Source of the DNA: Artemisia argyi
Taxonomy: Eukaryota; Streptophyta; Magnoliopsida; Asterales; Asteraceae
DNA length: 64,000 bases
Direction: 5' to 3'
Assembly (NCBI GenBank): GCA_030686995.1
Contig: CM060692.1
Span: 11,451,465 to 11,515,464 of the forward strand
The notes below the pieces were generated by a model. The model had not been told where the DNA came from, ran no database searches, and saw only the letters and a program-made list of their open reading frames with translations. Of the stretch, positions 12,317 to 23,683 are shown piece by piece. A program made the translations under genes and the position numbers. Every line of letters starts with the position of its first letter. The stretch's first letter is position 1.

Positions 12317-13523
12317 TAAATTAGGATTTCTTTTATATGATCATGATGCAATGGGTTTAAGGAATTACTGTTGCTCGATTGTGAAAATTTTCCTTTCTGA
12401 AGTTGAAAGTTTATCTCTTTGACATTGATGCAGTGTTGTCAAAAGCGAGCGCTACATGCGCTATAGCGAGAAGCGTAGCGAGAGCGGGCCCACATCGCTA
12501 TGCCCACGAGGCAATAGCCCACAATCATTTAAAGCGACGATTTGGAAATTAGGGTGTGATTAAATGGGTGGGTTTTGGTCGGAATCATGTTATAAACATG
12601 ATACAAGGGTCGAATTATACCCAGAAACACGTTTGGTTTGATTTTGGAAATTAGGGTTCATGGTACGATTTGGGATTTTTTGATTTAGAGTGTTTTAATC
12701 CAATTAAGTTAGTGGGATAGTGTTAGAATGCAGTGTGAATCTTATTACAACCCTAGAATCTAACCAGAAACACAAAATGAATCAAAATCAAAGTTTATTG
12801 CAACCCTGCGCTTTTTTTTTTTATAGCCCGCGCTTTTTTTGCGCTTCTCGCTATAGCGATTTTTGGGTCTTTGCGCTTTGCAATCGCTTTCGCTTTTGAC
12901 AACTATGCATTGATGGTCAACTTACAGTTTCTGTCGTTCAAAGGGATTGTATTTTACTTGATGTGGTATAGTATTGAATGATGGTGTACAAATATTTTTT
13001 GTTAAAATACGACATTGTTCCATTTTGGAAAGAATATGTATGATGTATCTATAAAGCTTTCAACGTCTTCAACGTGTGACCTTCCAAATGTTACTTTGAT
13101 TAGGAATAGTTTCTTTAACCAAGCCAAATGTTAAGATTTGGACTACTTGGTGCTTCCTGAAGGTAGCCTGGCACCTTTTGTATGTTTCTACTTTTTCGTG
13201 CTTTTATATCATAGAATCATGGCTCTTTAAGTTCAGACAAGACTGCATTTAGCTGTTATTAGAGGCTATGGCTAGATGATTTTTCTTTCGTTTTATGTTA
13301 CGAGAGTTACAAAAAAAAAGTTTAGTGTAAGGGTGTTGTGAGCCCCTTTTTAGTGCTATATCTGCTGTCTAATCTCTCATCCTCCTCCCATGATTGATTT
13401 GTAATCGTTAACTTCTGTTATTTAATTTGCAGGGATGGAAAGGCTCTTCAAGAGAAGGCAGCTAAGAAAGCTGCACAGGCTGCAGGGAGTGGTGATGCCG
13501 GAGGCAAAAGCACCAAGAAATAA
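9192..13523 (+). CDS. SERF/4F5-like protein, intact two-exon gene
   Basis: Exon 1 is 9192-9298 and exon 2 is 13433-13523; the junction CGTGAAAG|GT...TTTGCAG|GGATGG restores an AGG codon. The 65-residue product starts MTRGNQREKDRERAAARN, the hallmark of the 4F5/SERF family, continues with DDGLTPEQRRER and ends in an Ala/Lys-rich helix and a GGKSTKK tail. Length and composition are normal for plant SERF-like proteins. These are small, highly charged, probably nuclear or ribonucleoprotein-associated factors; in animals they promote amyloid formation. The intron is unusually long (4,134 bp) and full of MITEs and a T45 tract. The start codon is preceded by a typical AAGAACAAACAGCC leader. Confidence 0.9.
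9485..9706. repeat. Foldback MITE, copy 1 of 3
   Basis: Near-perfect foldback element with long inverted arms (about 85 bp) beginning ATGGGG..CGTTTGG and continuing GTTAGCTTATTTAGCC, flanked by TTA/TAA. The end sequence and 3-bp target resemble PIF/Harbinger (Tourist-like) MITEs, but the superfamily is an inference. Confidence 0.7.
9957..10181. repeat. Foldback MITE, copy 2 of 3
   Basis: Same element as at 9485, with the same upstream flank (a GTTGACTTTTxGCCAAG block about 80 bp before it), showing that the copies arose by tandem duplication of a larger unit and not by three separate insertions. Confidence 0.7.
10322..10548. repeat. Foldback MITE, copy 3 of 3
   Basis: Third copy with the same upstream flank. 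The offset from copy 1 to 2 is about 466 bp and from copy 2 to 3 about 370 bp. A degraded piece of similar AAGCTTA/GCTTATTT sequence continues to about 10680. Confidence 0.7.
10681..12266. other. Intron sequence of SERF-like gene, no second gene seen
   Basis: Single-copy-looking AT-rich intron sequence. Short frames here (for example 11336-11635) have no recognisable motif and I do not call them. Confidence 0.5.
12267..12311 (+). repeat. Poly-T tract of about 45
   Basis: Uninterrupted T run inside the SERF intron. Similar runs occur at 2325-2367, 19231-19275, 23628-23671 and 38403-38442. Confidence 0.9.
12431..12907. mobile_element. hAT-type MITE with perfect 8-bp TSD
   Basis: Ends CAGTGTTGTCAAAAGCG and, inverted, CATAGTTGTCAAAAGCG; both are followed inward by GCG-rich AGCGAxxGC motifs. 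Flanked by identical 8-bp CATTGATG (12423-12430 and 12908-12915). No coding capacity. Lies in the SERF intron. Confidence 0.85.
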
Positions 13524-14250
13524 CAGAATGTTCCATATGGTTTTATTTCGATGAGTGATTGAATCATGGGCAAATTCAAGTTTCATATTACTTAAATCAA
13601 AAGATTTATAAACATATTTCAAATTATGTTTGTATTGTTCTGTTTTATCGAGGTACCATCTTTGGTTTCCTGTTTTATATGCACGCTTCAACTTTGTGAG
13701 TCGTTATTGTGCAATATAGTTTACAAATTGCAATAGATCTTGGATGGTCATAGTCGTACTTTGAATCTTTAATTCTTTCTTTGCTTGTATTTTTATAGAT
13801 TTGCAGCACGTATGCTAGGTTTTTATTGCTGTGTAGTGTGCCTCAACTACTCGAGCAACTAATCTGTCCAATTCCGTAATGTGACAGCTCATTTTCGGCT
13901 AAGTATATATAATAGGTCAAACACGCTATAAGCCAATACAACTGTCATGACGATTGCTTCTCGTTTGTGAACCGAATACAATGATGTAAAGTTAATTGGT
14001 TGCAAGATGCTGAAACAACTCTCTATGTTGCTCTAACCTTACAAAGGGATTTAAACGATAAAAGAACCAAAAGATTGCAACCACGCAGGATTCTGCAAAT
14101 TGCAAATGGCTTAAAATTGTGAAATTACTTTTGTTTTCCAGCTTTTTTATCTTCTCGCCAGTTTATGAAATGAAATGCATTTGGTGAAAGTGAGACTTGA
14201 ATCTAAACCTCTAGGTTAATGGAATACCGCTACGCCAAATGCCCCGTGAG
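13524..14250. other. 3' flank of SERF gene with possible minus-strand SINE remnant
   Basis: The first 200 bp are the likely 3' UTR of the SERF gene. The last 80 bp, read on the minus strand, show tRNA-like box A (TGGCGTAGCGGTA) and box B-like (GGTTTAGATTCAAGTC) motifs, suggesting a SINE head broken by the hAT MITE that follows. Confidence 0.4.
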
Positions 14251-14653
14251 CAAAGGCGGAGCTATGTTAGGACTAGAGGGGATTGTGGCCTTATGTTTGG
14301 CGCAAAGCTTTTTGGGGCGATGAGCGGTGAGAATGAGTTTTTTTTATTTTTTATTTTTAGTGTTCGTTTGGCATGAGAGCTGTGAGCTTTGCTATTTTTT
14401 AAGAAAACTCATTTTTTCAATGCTTCTTTATGAAGCTGTGAGCGGTGAGTAGGAGCTGTGCCTACTGCTCACAGCTCACTGCTACTTTTGCCAAACATAA
14501 CATTTGTCATCTTTACACTATTAACCCTTATATTTAAGCTAACTTTATATTATAAACCTTAAACTTTATTAAATAACCATGGTTTGGCCCTCCTAAATTT
14601 CAAAAAAACTATATCTTGGCTCTCCTAGTAAAACCGATCAAGCTCCGCCACTA
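14251..14653. mobile_element. hAT-type MITE with nested foldback
   Basis: Ends share GGCGGAGCT in inverted orientation (CAAAGGCGGAGCTA and inverse TAGTGGCGGAGCTT). Flanks CCCGTGAG and CCCGTGAC (14243-14250, 14654-14661) match at 7 of 8 bp. Within it, 14291-14500 forms a second foldback bounded by TTATGTTTGG and CCAAACATAA, probably a second insertion. Confidence 0.65.
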
Positions 14654-14790
14654 CCCGTGACCAACATTTTCCACCTATGACTATTTGTTTTTCATGTTCT
14701 TTCGTTTTATAAATGCAAAAGAACTAGATATGTTGTTAAGTTTGATTATTTTTTCTTTACATTTTTCAAAATCCGATTTTAGTACACTTC

Positions 14791-15659
<869 letters not shown>

Positions 15660-16712
15660 GTGCTAGCTCCTTCGCATCATTTTGTAACCCAAAACTCGCC
15701 CTCTTTTACTTCACTTTTTGATCAAAATAAAAACATGATGTTTTCACCTGACGACTTTGCCCACCTCAAAATCCCCTTTGAAAATATAAGATCCGCCACC
15801 AACAACTTTGATGACAAAAATGTCATTGCAAAGGCTGGTTTTGTAAACTTTTACAAGGGACCGCTCTTGTGGTCCGGCGAGTTGATTAAAATTGTAGCTC
15901 GGAGGTTTAATAAAGATGAATGGAATGATGAAAAAGAACATTGGTTTTGGATGGAGATTTCATTGCTTTCTACTCTAAAGCATAAAAATCTGGTTTCTCT
16001 TGTTGGGTTTTGTGATGAGAATGATGAGAAGATCATCATTACCAAGGATGAGACCAGGGGAAGTCTCAGCAACCATCTAAGTGACCCGATGTTGTTGACA
16101 TGGGTGCGAAGATTGGAGATATGCGTCGGTGTTGCCAATGCATTGAGCTACATTCATTATGACGAGCCACGTGATTTTAGCGTTATACATCGCAACATCA
16201 ACAGTTACACAATTCTATTAAATGATAATTTGGAACCCAAGTTATCTGAATTTAGAGTTTCCATGAAGATCAAAGCATCTGAAAGGCACAATTGTTTCAA
16301 TACTGATAAAGTATGGAGGAGGGATGGGTATACTGACCCAACATATATTGAGACAAAAAGGGCGAACCACAAGTCGGATATGTACTCCTTTGGGATAGTA
16401 ATGTTTGAACTACTGTGTGGTAGGAAAGCAGTAATCGACGACGACCAAGAAAATAAGTACTTGGCTCCGGTGGCCGTTGCCCATTATAGAGAGAAAAAAC
16501 TCAATGAAGTAATTGATTGGGATTTATGGAGTCAAATGGACTCTCAATCGTTTAACATTTTTGCAGAAATAGCATATGACTGCTTGAATGAAGAACGATC
16601 AGAACGCCCAAACATTGATGCGATTGTCACAAGACTTGAGAAAGCGTTAGAACTTCAACTGGCACATCATAATGCGGTAAGACGGTTTTTCTCTTCCATC
16701 TTTCTATCATAA
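15660..16712 (+). CDS. Kinase-like exon 1 (pseudokinase), PP2-kinase family
   Basis: Open frame with a full-length kinase fold of the cytosolic receptor-like type: a DDFAHLKIPFENIRSATNNF start, a KHKNLVSLVGFC block, a MYSFGIVMFELLCGR block and an ERPNIDAIV end. The likely start is one of the ATGs at 15735/15738, because family members begin just before the FAHLKIP segment; the ATG at 15660 is an alternative. The glycine loop is gone, the beta-3 lysine is replaced (IVARRF), HRD is HRN, the catalytic-loop Asn is Thr and DFG is EFR, so phosphotransfer is unlikely. The frame runs through GCG|GTAAG at 16676/16677 into a homologue of the introns that follow the other kinase exons, so the last 12 residues are probably intron read-through. 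It is either a truncated paralogue or the first exon of a longer gene. Confidence 0.75.
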   Translation: MLAPSHHFVTQNSPSFTSLFDQNKNMMFSPDDFAHLKIPFENIRSATNNFDDKNVIAKAGFVNFYKGPLLWSGELIKIVARRFNKDEWNDEKEHWFWMEISLLSTLKHKNLVSLVGFCDENDEKIIITKDETRGSLSNHLSDPMLLTWVRRLEICVGVANALSYIHYDEPRDFSVIHRNINSYTILLNDNLEPKLSEFRVSMKIKASERHNCFNTDKVWRRDGYTDPTYIETKRANHKSDMYSFGIVMFELLCGRKAVIDDDQENKYLAPVAVAHYREKKLNEVIDWDLWSQMDSQSFNIFAEIAYDCLNEERSERPNIDAIVTRLEKALELQLAHHNAVRRFFSSIFLS

Positions 16713-18627
16713 TAAGTACAACTCTATATTTGTTTGAGTACTAGGACGTGTTTTAGGCCGTGATAATCACGGCCCACCGCCCATGAAATTCATATTAAGG
16801 TATTCGAGAATATATGCATGTTGGTTTTTATTAATTAATATGGGAGTACTTATATAACTAAAGTATGCAACTGATTTTGGCCATACCGAGTTTTAAAAGT
16901 TTAAATACTCTAAAGAAAAAAGACACCCAAACTTTCACATAGATTTGTTGACTCGATCTCATACATTTTATATGTTTTGTGGGCAATGTTTTATATACTC
17001 TTTCAAATTTTGAATATAATTAGTTGATCAGCCTGATTGACAAAACTTGCGAAATACATTTTACTCTTACCACCAATTTTATGTGTCTCACACTTAAGAC
17101 TTACGGAGGCGTTTCTTTTTTCCCTTAGTTAAAGGATACTATTTAATATTATTACTTTTTAGGTAGGGTTCATAAAAATATCTTATTTTGTCTATATCCA
17201 CAAGGCTTAAATTATCATGTCCTCTCAGTTAAGAAACTTATATAGAATTGAGAGGAAGAAAAAAAAAAACACCTCCTTACGGGCCATGATAGTTATCATG
17301 TAATGCTAGTATGCTACCTATCCCTTTCGACATTTTGTACTGATTTTGAAGCACTCTTGCCTTGTGAAATTACTAAAATGCCCTTTCTTTTTCTCTTATT
17401 TTACAAATACATTTATAACACTTAACATTCAACCCCCACTGGAAAATTAAAAAATCATAACGCTAAAAAGTTTGCCACTCTTTTATTACTTTTTTGACAA
17501 TATGATGGATGATAATACTTTTTATACTTTTTAGATATCAATCACTTTTTATTTCCTAATAAGGACCGTACCTCTTACACTTCTGAAAAAAACAAATAAA
17601 AAACAAATCTCTTATTGTCCATGCAAACATTGCTTTTGGTAAAGGTAAGTCCCATCTTCTCTTATATAGTCAAGATCAATTAGGACCAATTTTTTTGGCA
17701 AAACAACGTGAAATAAAATAACTACATAAAATTATGTATTCAAAAGTAAAATAAGGACATACTTGGGCTGATTTTCTGAGCCAGAAATAGCCAGATTGAG
17801 CTTGGGCTGAGGAAAGGGTTGAATATAATGCCAATTTTACCATTTAATGTATAATTTATAACATTAATCAATAAATCAATTACCTAAATAATCTATATAC
17901 ATAGTACTTTTACCAATCTAAACCTTGTTCTCAAGTTTTACCAAAATGAACAATAAATGTCACCATCATTGCTTTCATTACTTTTTCAGTCGCAAGTTTT
18001 GTGTAGACCGAATATTAAGGAAAAAACGTGACCCATTTATTTGTGTCTTTTTGTTCGGCTACAAGAAAGCAGAAAGAGAAATTGTGTCTGTTTTGGTCAC
18101 ATTTATTGATAAAATATTAGGTATTTAGACTAGGTAGCCAAGGTTATTTAGGAAATTGAGTCTCTTTTTCTTCGAATGGATAGCCAAGTACGGAGTATTT
18201 TATTTTCTAACTGTTTCAAAATACACCACAATACTCTTTACATTGGAAAGTGATAGGGGAAAGTTTGTGTCGCGTTTCATTTAAATAGGTCGCTATTTTT
18301 TTTTATTTGTAGGTTGCTATTTTTTTTCGTCGCGATTCTTTACTAAACAAATAAGCAGGTCGCGAATGGTGTGTCGCGATTTGTGTCAAATTTTGTTAAA
18401 TAGGTCGTGATTTTGAGTTGGTCGCATTTTGTTTTTGTAAATGGGTCGCGTTTAAGCAAATAAATCCAAAATTCTGTCGCATTCAACGTTGCGAAAAACA
18501 CACGTGTAGGGTGCAAAATTTTTCATTAGATGATTCTAACGGACATCATTGAAAAGTCCATTTTCGTAAAAAAAAATTTGCTACGTCTTGTTTAGGGCAT
18601 CCACTATGATAAGTTCATCAAAAGGTA
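16713..18627. other. Between kinase exons 1 and 2, no gene seen
   Basis: AT-rich. Around 18260-18500 there are several GTCGC-containing short repeats (GGTCGCGATTT type). The short frame 17925-18128 has no recognisable domain. This may be intergenic or intron. Confidence 0.4.
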
Positions 18628-19229
18628 CTTATTTCAAGTGTACTTATTTGATCCTAACTCATATTATCATTATGTGAATGTGTTCAAAAGATCGTTTGTT
18701 TCATAAAACATTAAAATGATTATACATTAAAATTAACTCCATTAATCAATGGTTTCTTCATCGTAATTTTTTGCTTTTTTGAAAAAAAAATTCACAAAAG
18801 AAAACAACCACAAAAACCGTAAAAAAATCGAGACTAATATAACCCAGTCGATACCAATTTTAAAAAGAACAAAACGTTGAATTGTATGATGTAACTTTTT
18901 CTACATAGACAATTAATATATTAAAAAAACTTCAAATTAAAAAAAGTGGGGTTGAATATTTTATAATTAAATTTAATAAATAATATACGAAATTACTAAT
19001 GTACTTTTAATTAAACTTTCATATGTTGTCAACTTATTACTTTTTAGGCATCTTACAAATTACAATCTTTTTATCGGATCTTAAATTCAATATTTAAATA
19101 ACATGCATACTGGAAGCTAGAAAATTATAAAACTAGCTATAACAATCATAAATAAGAATTTCATGACGGCATGAACACGCTATTCCAAAACACTCTGTCG
19201 CAACGCACACAACTGTTAAATTAACTTAT

Positions 19230-19276
<47 letters not shown>

Positions 19277-20211
19277 AAAAACAGATCATGTCTTCGCGCA
19301 TCAAGGACCTTGCTCACTTAAAAATCCCTCTTGAAAGTATACTATCAGCCACCAAGAACTTTGATGAAAAAAATGTTGTCGCCAGATCAGGTGGAATTGT
19401 AAAGACATACATGGGAGAGCTCTTGTGGTCCGGTGAGTTGATAATTATCGATGCTCGGAGGTTTAATAAGGATAGAGATGAAATGTTTTGGACCGAGGTT
19501 TCGATGCTTTCAAGTCTCAAGCACCAAAATCTGGTTTCATTACTTGGCTTTTGTGATGAAAATGGTGAAAAGATCATCATAACTAGGCATGAGATGAAGG
19601 GAAGTCTCGGCAACTTTCTGAGTGATGCTACGTTGTTGACATGGGAGCAAAGATTGAAGATATCGGTCGGTCTTGCGCAAGCGTTGAGCTACATTCATTA
19701 TGACGAGCCACGCGATTTTAGCGTAATACATCGATGCATCAACAGTGCCACAGTTTTATTGAATGATAACTTCGAGCCCAAGTTATCTTGCTTTGATCTG
19801 TCAATGAAAATTGAAGCATCTCAAAGGCACCATTCTTTCCATACTAGTACAGTAATAAGGAATGGGTATACAGACCCAACTTATGAAAAGACTAAAAGTG
19901 TGAACCACAAAACTGATATCTACTCCTTTGGGATATTGTTGTTTGAACTACTTTGTGGTAGGAAAGCAGTAATCGCCAATGACACTAACAAGTATTTGGC
20001 TCCAGCGGCCATTCTCCATTACAAAGAGAAAAAACTTGATGAAATAATTGATTGGGATTTACGGAAACAGATGAATCCGCAATCATTCAACGTTTTCGCC
20101 GAGACAGCTTATCGATGCTTGAATGAAGAACAATTTCAACGCCCAAGTATAGATGAGATTGTCACAAGATTTGAAAAAGTGTTGGAACTTCAACTCGAAC
20201 ATCAAAATGCG
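18628..20211 (+). repeat. Segmental duplication, copy A (upstream region plus kinase exon 2)
   Basis: From TATTTCAAGTGTACTT onward this matches 23101-24610, including the AACACGCTATTCC block, the poly-T tract and the first two thirds of the kinase exon. Copy B lacks about 80 bp present here before 19080. Identity ends within the exon near 19960, where copy A turns into kinase-1-like sequence. Confidence 0.85.
19288..20211 (+). CDS. Kinase-like exon 2 (pseudokinase), PP2-kinase family
   Basis: 308 codons from MSSRIKDLAHLKIPLESI to the donor GCG|GTAAAA at 20212. This is the usual beginning of family members, so the ATG at 19288 is a credible start; the T-rich tract plus GAAAAACAG directly before it could equally be a 3' splice site in phase 0. 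Kinase landmarks are degraded: the beta-3 lysine is Arg (IIIDARRF), HRD is HRC, the catalytic Asn is Thr and DFG is CFD. The SFGILLFELLCGR and QRPSIDEIV blocks are kept, so the fold is intact. The first 157 residues are identical to kinase exon 3, while the C-terminal third and following intron resemble exon 1. Sequence after the donor reads through to a stop at 20307, probably intron. Confidence 0.75.
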
Positions 20212-20749
20212 GTAAAACAGTTTTTTCTCTTCCATCTTTCTACCATAATAACTACTATATATTTATTAGGTGTTCATCAAAATATAGATTGTTGTGTGAG
20301 TCATTAGAAAGTTTTTCATGACGAAAATGGCATTTTTACTGTTTCTTTTTAACATATGATGAACAACATTGCTAACTGGGATAAACAACTTTTTAAGATC
20401 GTAAAGAACAACAATTAAGCATGTGGTGAATTGTTCATTGGACACTAAAATAATATGCATAATGGTCTATTATTTGTCCATAAATCTTTTAATTAAACAA
20501 AGATTTTAGTCTCTGATGAACTATTATCCTTACCGGATATGATGAATAAATACTGTTACAAACTATTAACAATGTGATGAACAAACTTTTTAGCCTTTGA
20601 TGATCATATTTGGGCCATTAAAAGTGTTACTTTTAACTTTTTTAAAATATCACTACTACTTATAAAACAAATTTAACTATTTTTGAAACTTAAAATTAAA
20701 AATGAGTAAAGTTAGTTCCCTAAAATATCACTTAAAATAATTAGAATTA
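20212..20749. other. After kinase exon 2: intron or 3' flank
   Basis: The first 60 bp match the sequence after kinase exon 1 (TTTCTCTTCCATCTTTCTA), so this is homologous intron or 3' flank. The rest is unrecognised AT-rich DNA. Confidence 0.4.
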
Positions 20750-21068
20750 ACTACATAAATGGTCACTGTGGTTTGCCGGGTGTTACAGATTTGATTCATT
20801 TTTTATTTTTGTCATGGATCTTGTCCGTGTGGTTTCGATCTGTCACGGATCCGGTCCAAAACCATATGGATCCGGTCCAAGAACACCCGTAATGAAAAAG
20901 AAAAATGGACTGAATCTGTAACACCCGACAAACCACACGAAACATCTATGAAGCATTTTGGACTGGATCCATGATGGGTCGAAACCACACGGACAAGATT
21001 CGTAACAAAAATGAAAAATGGACTGAATCCCTAATACCCGGTAAACCACACGGACCATTTATGTAGTA
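20750..21068. repeat. Foldback MITE
   Basis: Inverted arms ACTACATAAATGGTC..GTGTGGTTTxCCGGGT at both ends and internal GGATCCGGTCC repeats. The TSD was not resolved, so the superfamily is open. Confidence 0.65.
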
Positions 21069-21229
21069 ACTCAAATAATTAACTTGCATCTATACTACTA
21101 TATATAGAGCATAAATTAAAAATGGTAACAACATGCCTCTACCACTACCACTAATTTAAATATTGTTTGATACTCAAACTTTTATATTTTTCGTTTATAA
21201 CCTATAAACTTTTTTTTTCACAATGAGTA

Positions 21230-22838
21230 CACTAGTACACAAATGTTTTTTAAGGTCGGTGAAAATGCATTTTTAAAGCGGAAATGAACCACTTTATAAT
21301 AGGGCATATAATAGGGCGTTAAATAATGGGAATTGATTTGCACAATTTGTGAATTGATTGGGACATTCCATCTGTGCATTAAATACTTGTACAGTGTTAA
21401 ACATTCTGCTTCAACTACTTGTACCTTGAGTGTGAATGTGTGATCATTAGCCTTAAATAATAGGATGATTATCTACAACGGTTTTGAAGTGTTATAAAAG
21501 ATTTAACACATGGCCCACTAAGTACATATAATATTAATAAATATAAACTATTTCTTTTTTACAACATGGAACAACAACCGTTGTTTTAAATGTTTCATAC
21601 TAAAAAAAAAATTATAATATTACGAAGTATTATATTTTTTTTCGTAGGTACAATTCAACATTTTTTTTACTAAGTACCATAATTAGAAGATCATGCCAAA
21701 AAGTGAATACCAACAATAAATTAATGAATCAAATGGATAAAACTATTACTTAACAATTTAATAAACTAAGATGACAATCTCATACATAAATATATCATCA
21801 AATGTCATGATAACAAACTTTCATATCCAAATTTGTTCATAACCTAACCATTATGCGTATACAATTCGACAATAAGAACCGCAATTTTGTGAGAATTGAA
21901 TCGAATAAAATTGCGAGAGAATTGAATCGAATAAAATTGCGACACCGAAATCTCAACCCACTCATCAATGTATCCCATAGTTCTTGGTTTCATGTTATTT
22001 CAAACTTATAAACAAGTCAAAATGAAGATTCAATTAGTCATGATTTCTTTTAAAATTGTCATATTAAAGAAACCCATAAACATAAATTGAAAGAAAAACT
22101 CTTCAAAAGTACCTTCTATAGATAAATGAATGATAAACATATGTAAAATCTTGAGTGTATTCGTTCTTCAAGATCTACAATAAAACAAAACATATGAAAA
22201 ACATTAGATAGTTGTTTTGAGGTTTAAAGAAAGAGAAATATTACACTATCTTGTTGTAGATATAACAAAGTAAAAGAAAAAGTGTGGAGCTTGATTACAT
22301 AAAAAAAGGGAGGTAATTTGTACACCACTAAAATTGGTGTGCACACCACTAAATTGTGTTGATAATGCATATAGTACAACTATATACTTCATACTTAGTG
22401 ATGTACACACCAATTTTAGTGGTGTACAAATCACCTCCCAAAAAAATGGAGGGAAAGGTGAAATATTTTGAAAACAAGATTTTTCTTTTGGAATTAAATA
22501 GTGTAACCGTTCCAGATTAAATTAAGTTATTTTAAAACAGTTATATGGAACCGCTATAAAAAAAATAGCATTACATGATTTTTTTTTTTTAAACGGTTGC
22601 ATGCAATTGCTGTAAATAATGAGATTAAATTCTATTAAAACGATTATATGTAACCGTTATATATAACCGCCGAAAATAATAAGGAATTAAATAAAGAAAG
22701 CAACCGTTCTAAATGATATATTTTATATTACGTTATCTTTATTAACCGTTATATATAATCTTTTCCAAATTATTTAGTTCGGTGGAATTGAAAACCATTT
22801 TAAAAAGTCCGTTGTAAAATATCCTTTCTCTACTAGTG
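21230..22838. mobile_element. Non-autonomous CACTA element
   Basis: Ends CACTAGTACACAAA and, inverted, CACTAGTAGAGAAA. The flanking trinucleotides are GTA and ATA (2 of 3 identical). Repeated AACCGTTATAT/ACGGTTGCAT motifs near the right end look like transposase-binding subterminal repeats. There is no transposase frame. It sits between kinase exons 2 and 3 and contains a 132-bp foldback at 22308-22439. Confidence 0.6.
22308..22439. repeat. Short foldback MITE inside the CACTA element
   Basis: Arms GGGAGGTxATTTGTACACC inverted at both ends, with ACTAAAATTGGTGTG continuing the stem. Flanked by A7 on both sides, too simple to be a convincing TSD. Confidence 0.7.
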
Positions 22839-23626
22839 ATACAAACTAACCCGCAATGTCTCATCAAAACCACATGTTTGCAAGTATAATTTGCCGCTAT
22901 ACACCGTCGTTTTGCGCGTGTATTCGTCTAGTGTTTAGTAATGTCTTGCTTACAATTAGATATATTGGCATGGGAAGAGATGTAGTGAGAAGAAGAATTA
23001 AAAATGAGAATGTGAGAAGAATATTTAATCATCCATTTTAAATAAAAAAGAGAAATAACATCTTTAAATATGTAATTATAATTTGTTCTCATCATTTTTT
23101 ATTTCAAGTGTACTTCTTATTTGATCCTAACTCATATTATCATTATGTGAATGTGTTCAAAAGATCGTTTGTTTCATAAAACATTAAAATGATTATACAT
23201 TAAAATTAACTCCATTAATCGATGGTTTCTTCATTGTAATTTTTTGCTTTTCCGAAAAGAATTTTTTCACAAAAGAAAACAACCACAAAAACCGTAAAAA
23301 ATCGAGACTAATATAACCCAGTCGATACCAATTTAAAAAGAACACCACGTTGGATTGTATGATGTAACTTTTTTTACATATACAATTAATATATTAAAAA
23401 ATTTCAAATTAAAAAATGTGGGGTTGAATATTTTATAATTAAATTTAATAAATAATATACAATCTTTTTATCGGATCTGAAATTCAATATTTAAATAAGA
23501 TGCATACTGGAAGCTAAAAAATTATAAAACTAACTATTACAATCATAAATAAGAATTTCATGACGGCATGAACACGCTATTCCAAAACACTCTGTCGCAA
23601 CGCACACAACTGTTAAATTAACTTAT

Positions 23627-23627
<1 letters not shown>

Positions 23628-23671
<44 letters not shown>
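23628..23671 (+). repeat. Poly-T tract abutting kinase exon 3
   Basis: About 44 T followed by GAAAAACAG and the kinase exon; the same arrangement stands at 19231-19275 before exon 2. It could act as an extreme polypyrimidine tract, or be the tail of an insertion in reverse orientation. Confidence 0.9.
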
Positions 23672-23672
<1 letters not shown>

Positions 23673-23683
23673 AAAAACAGATC

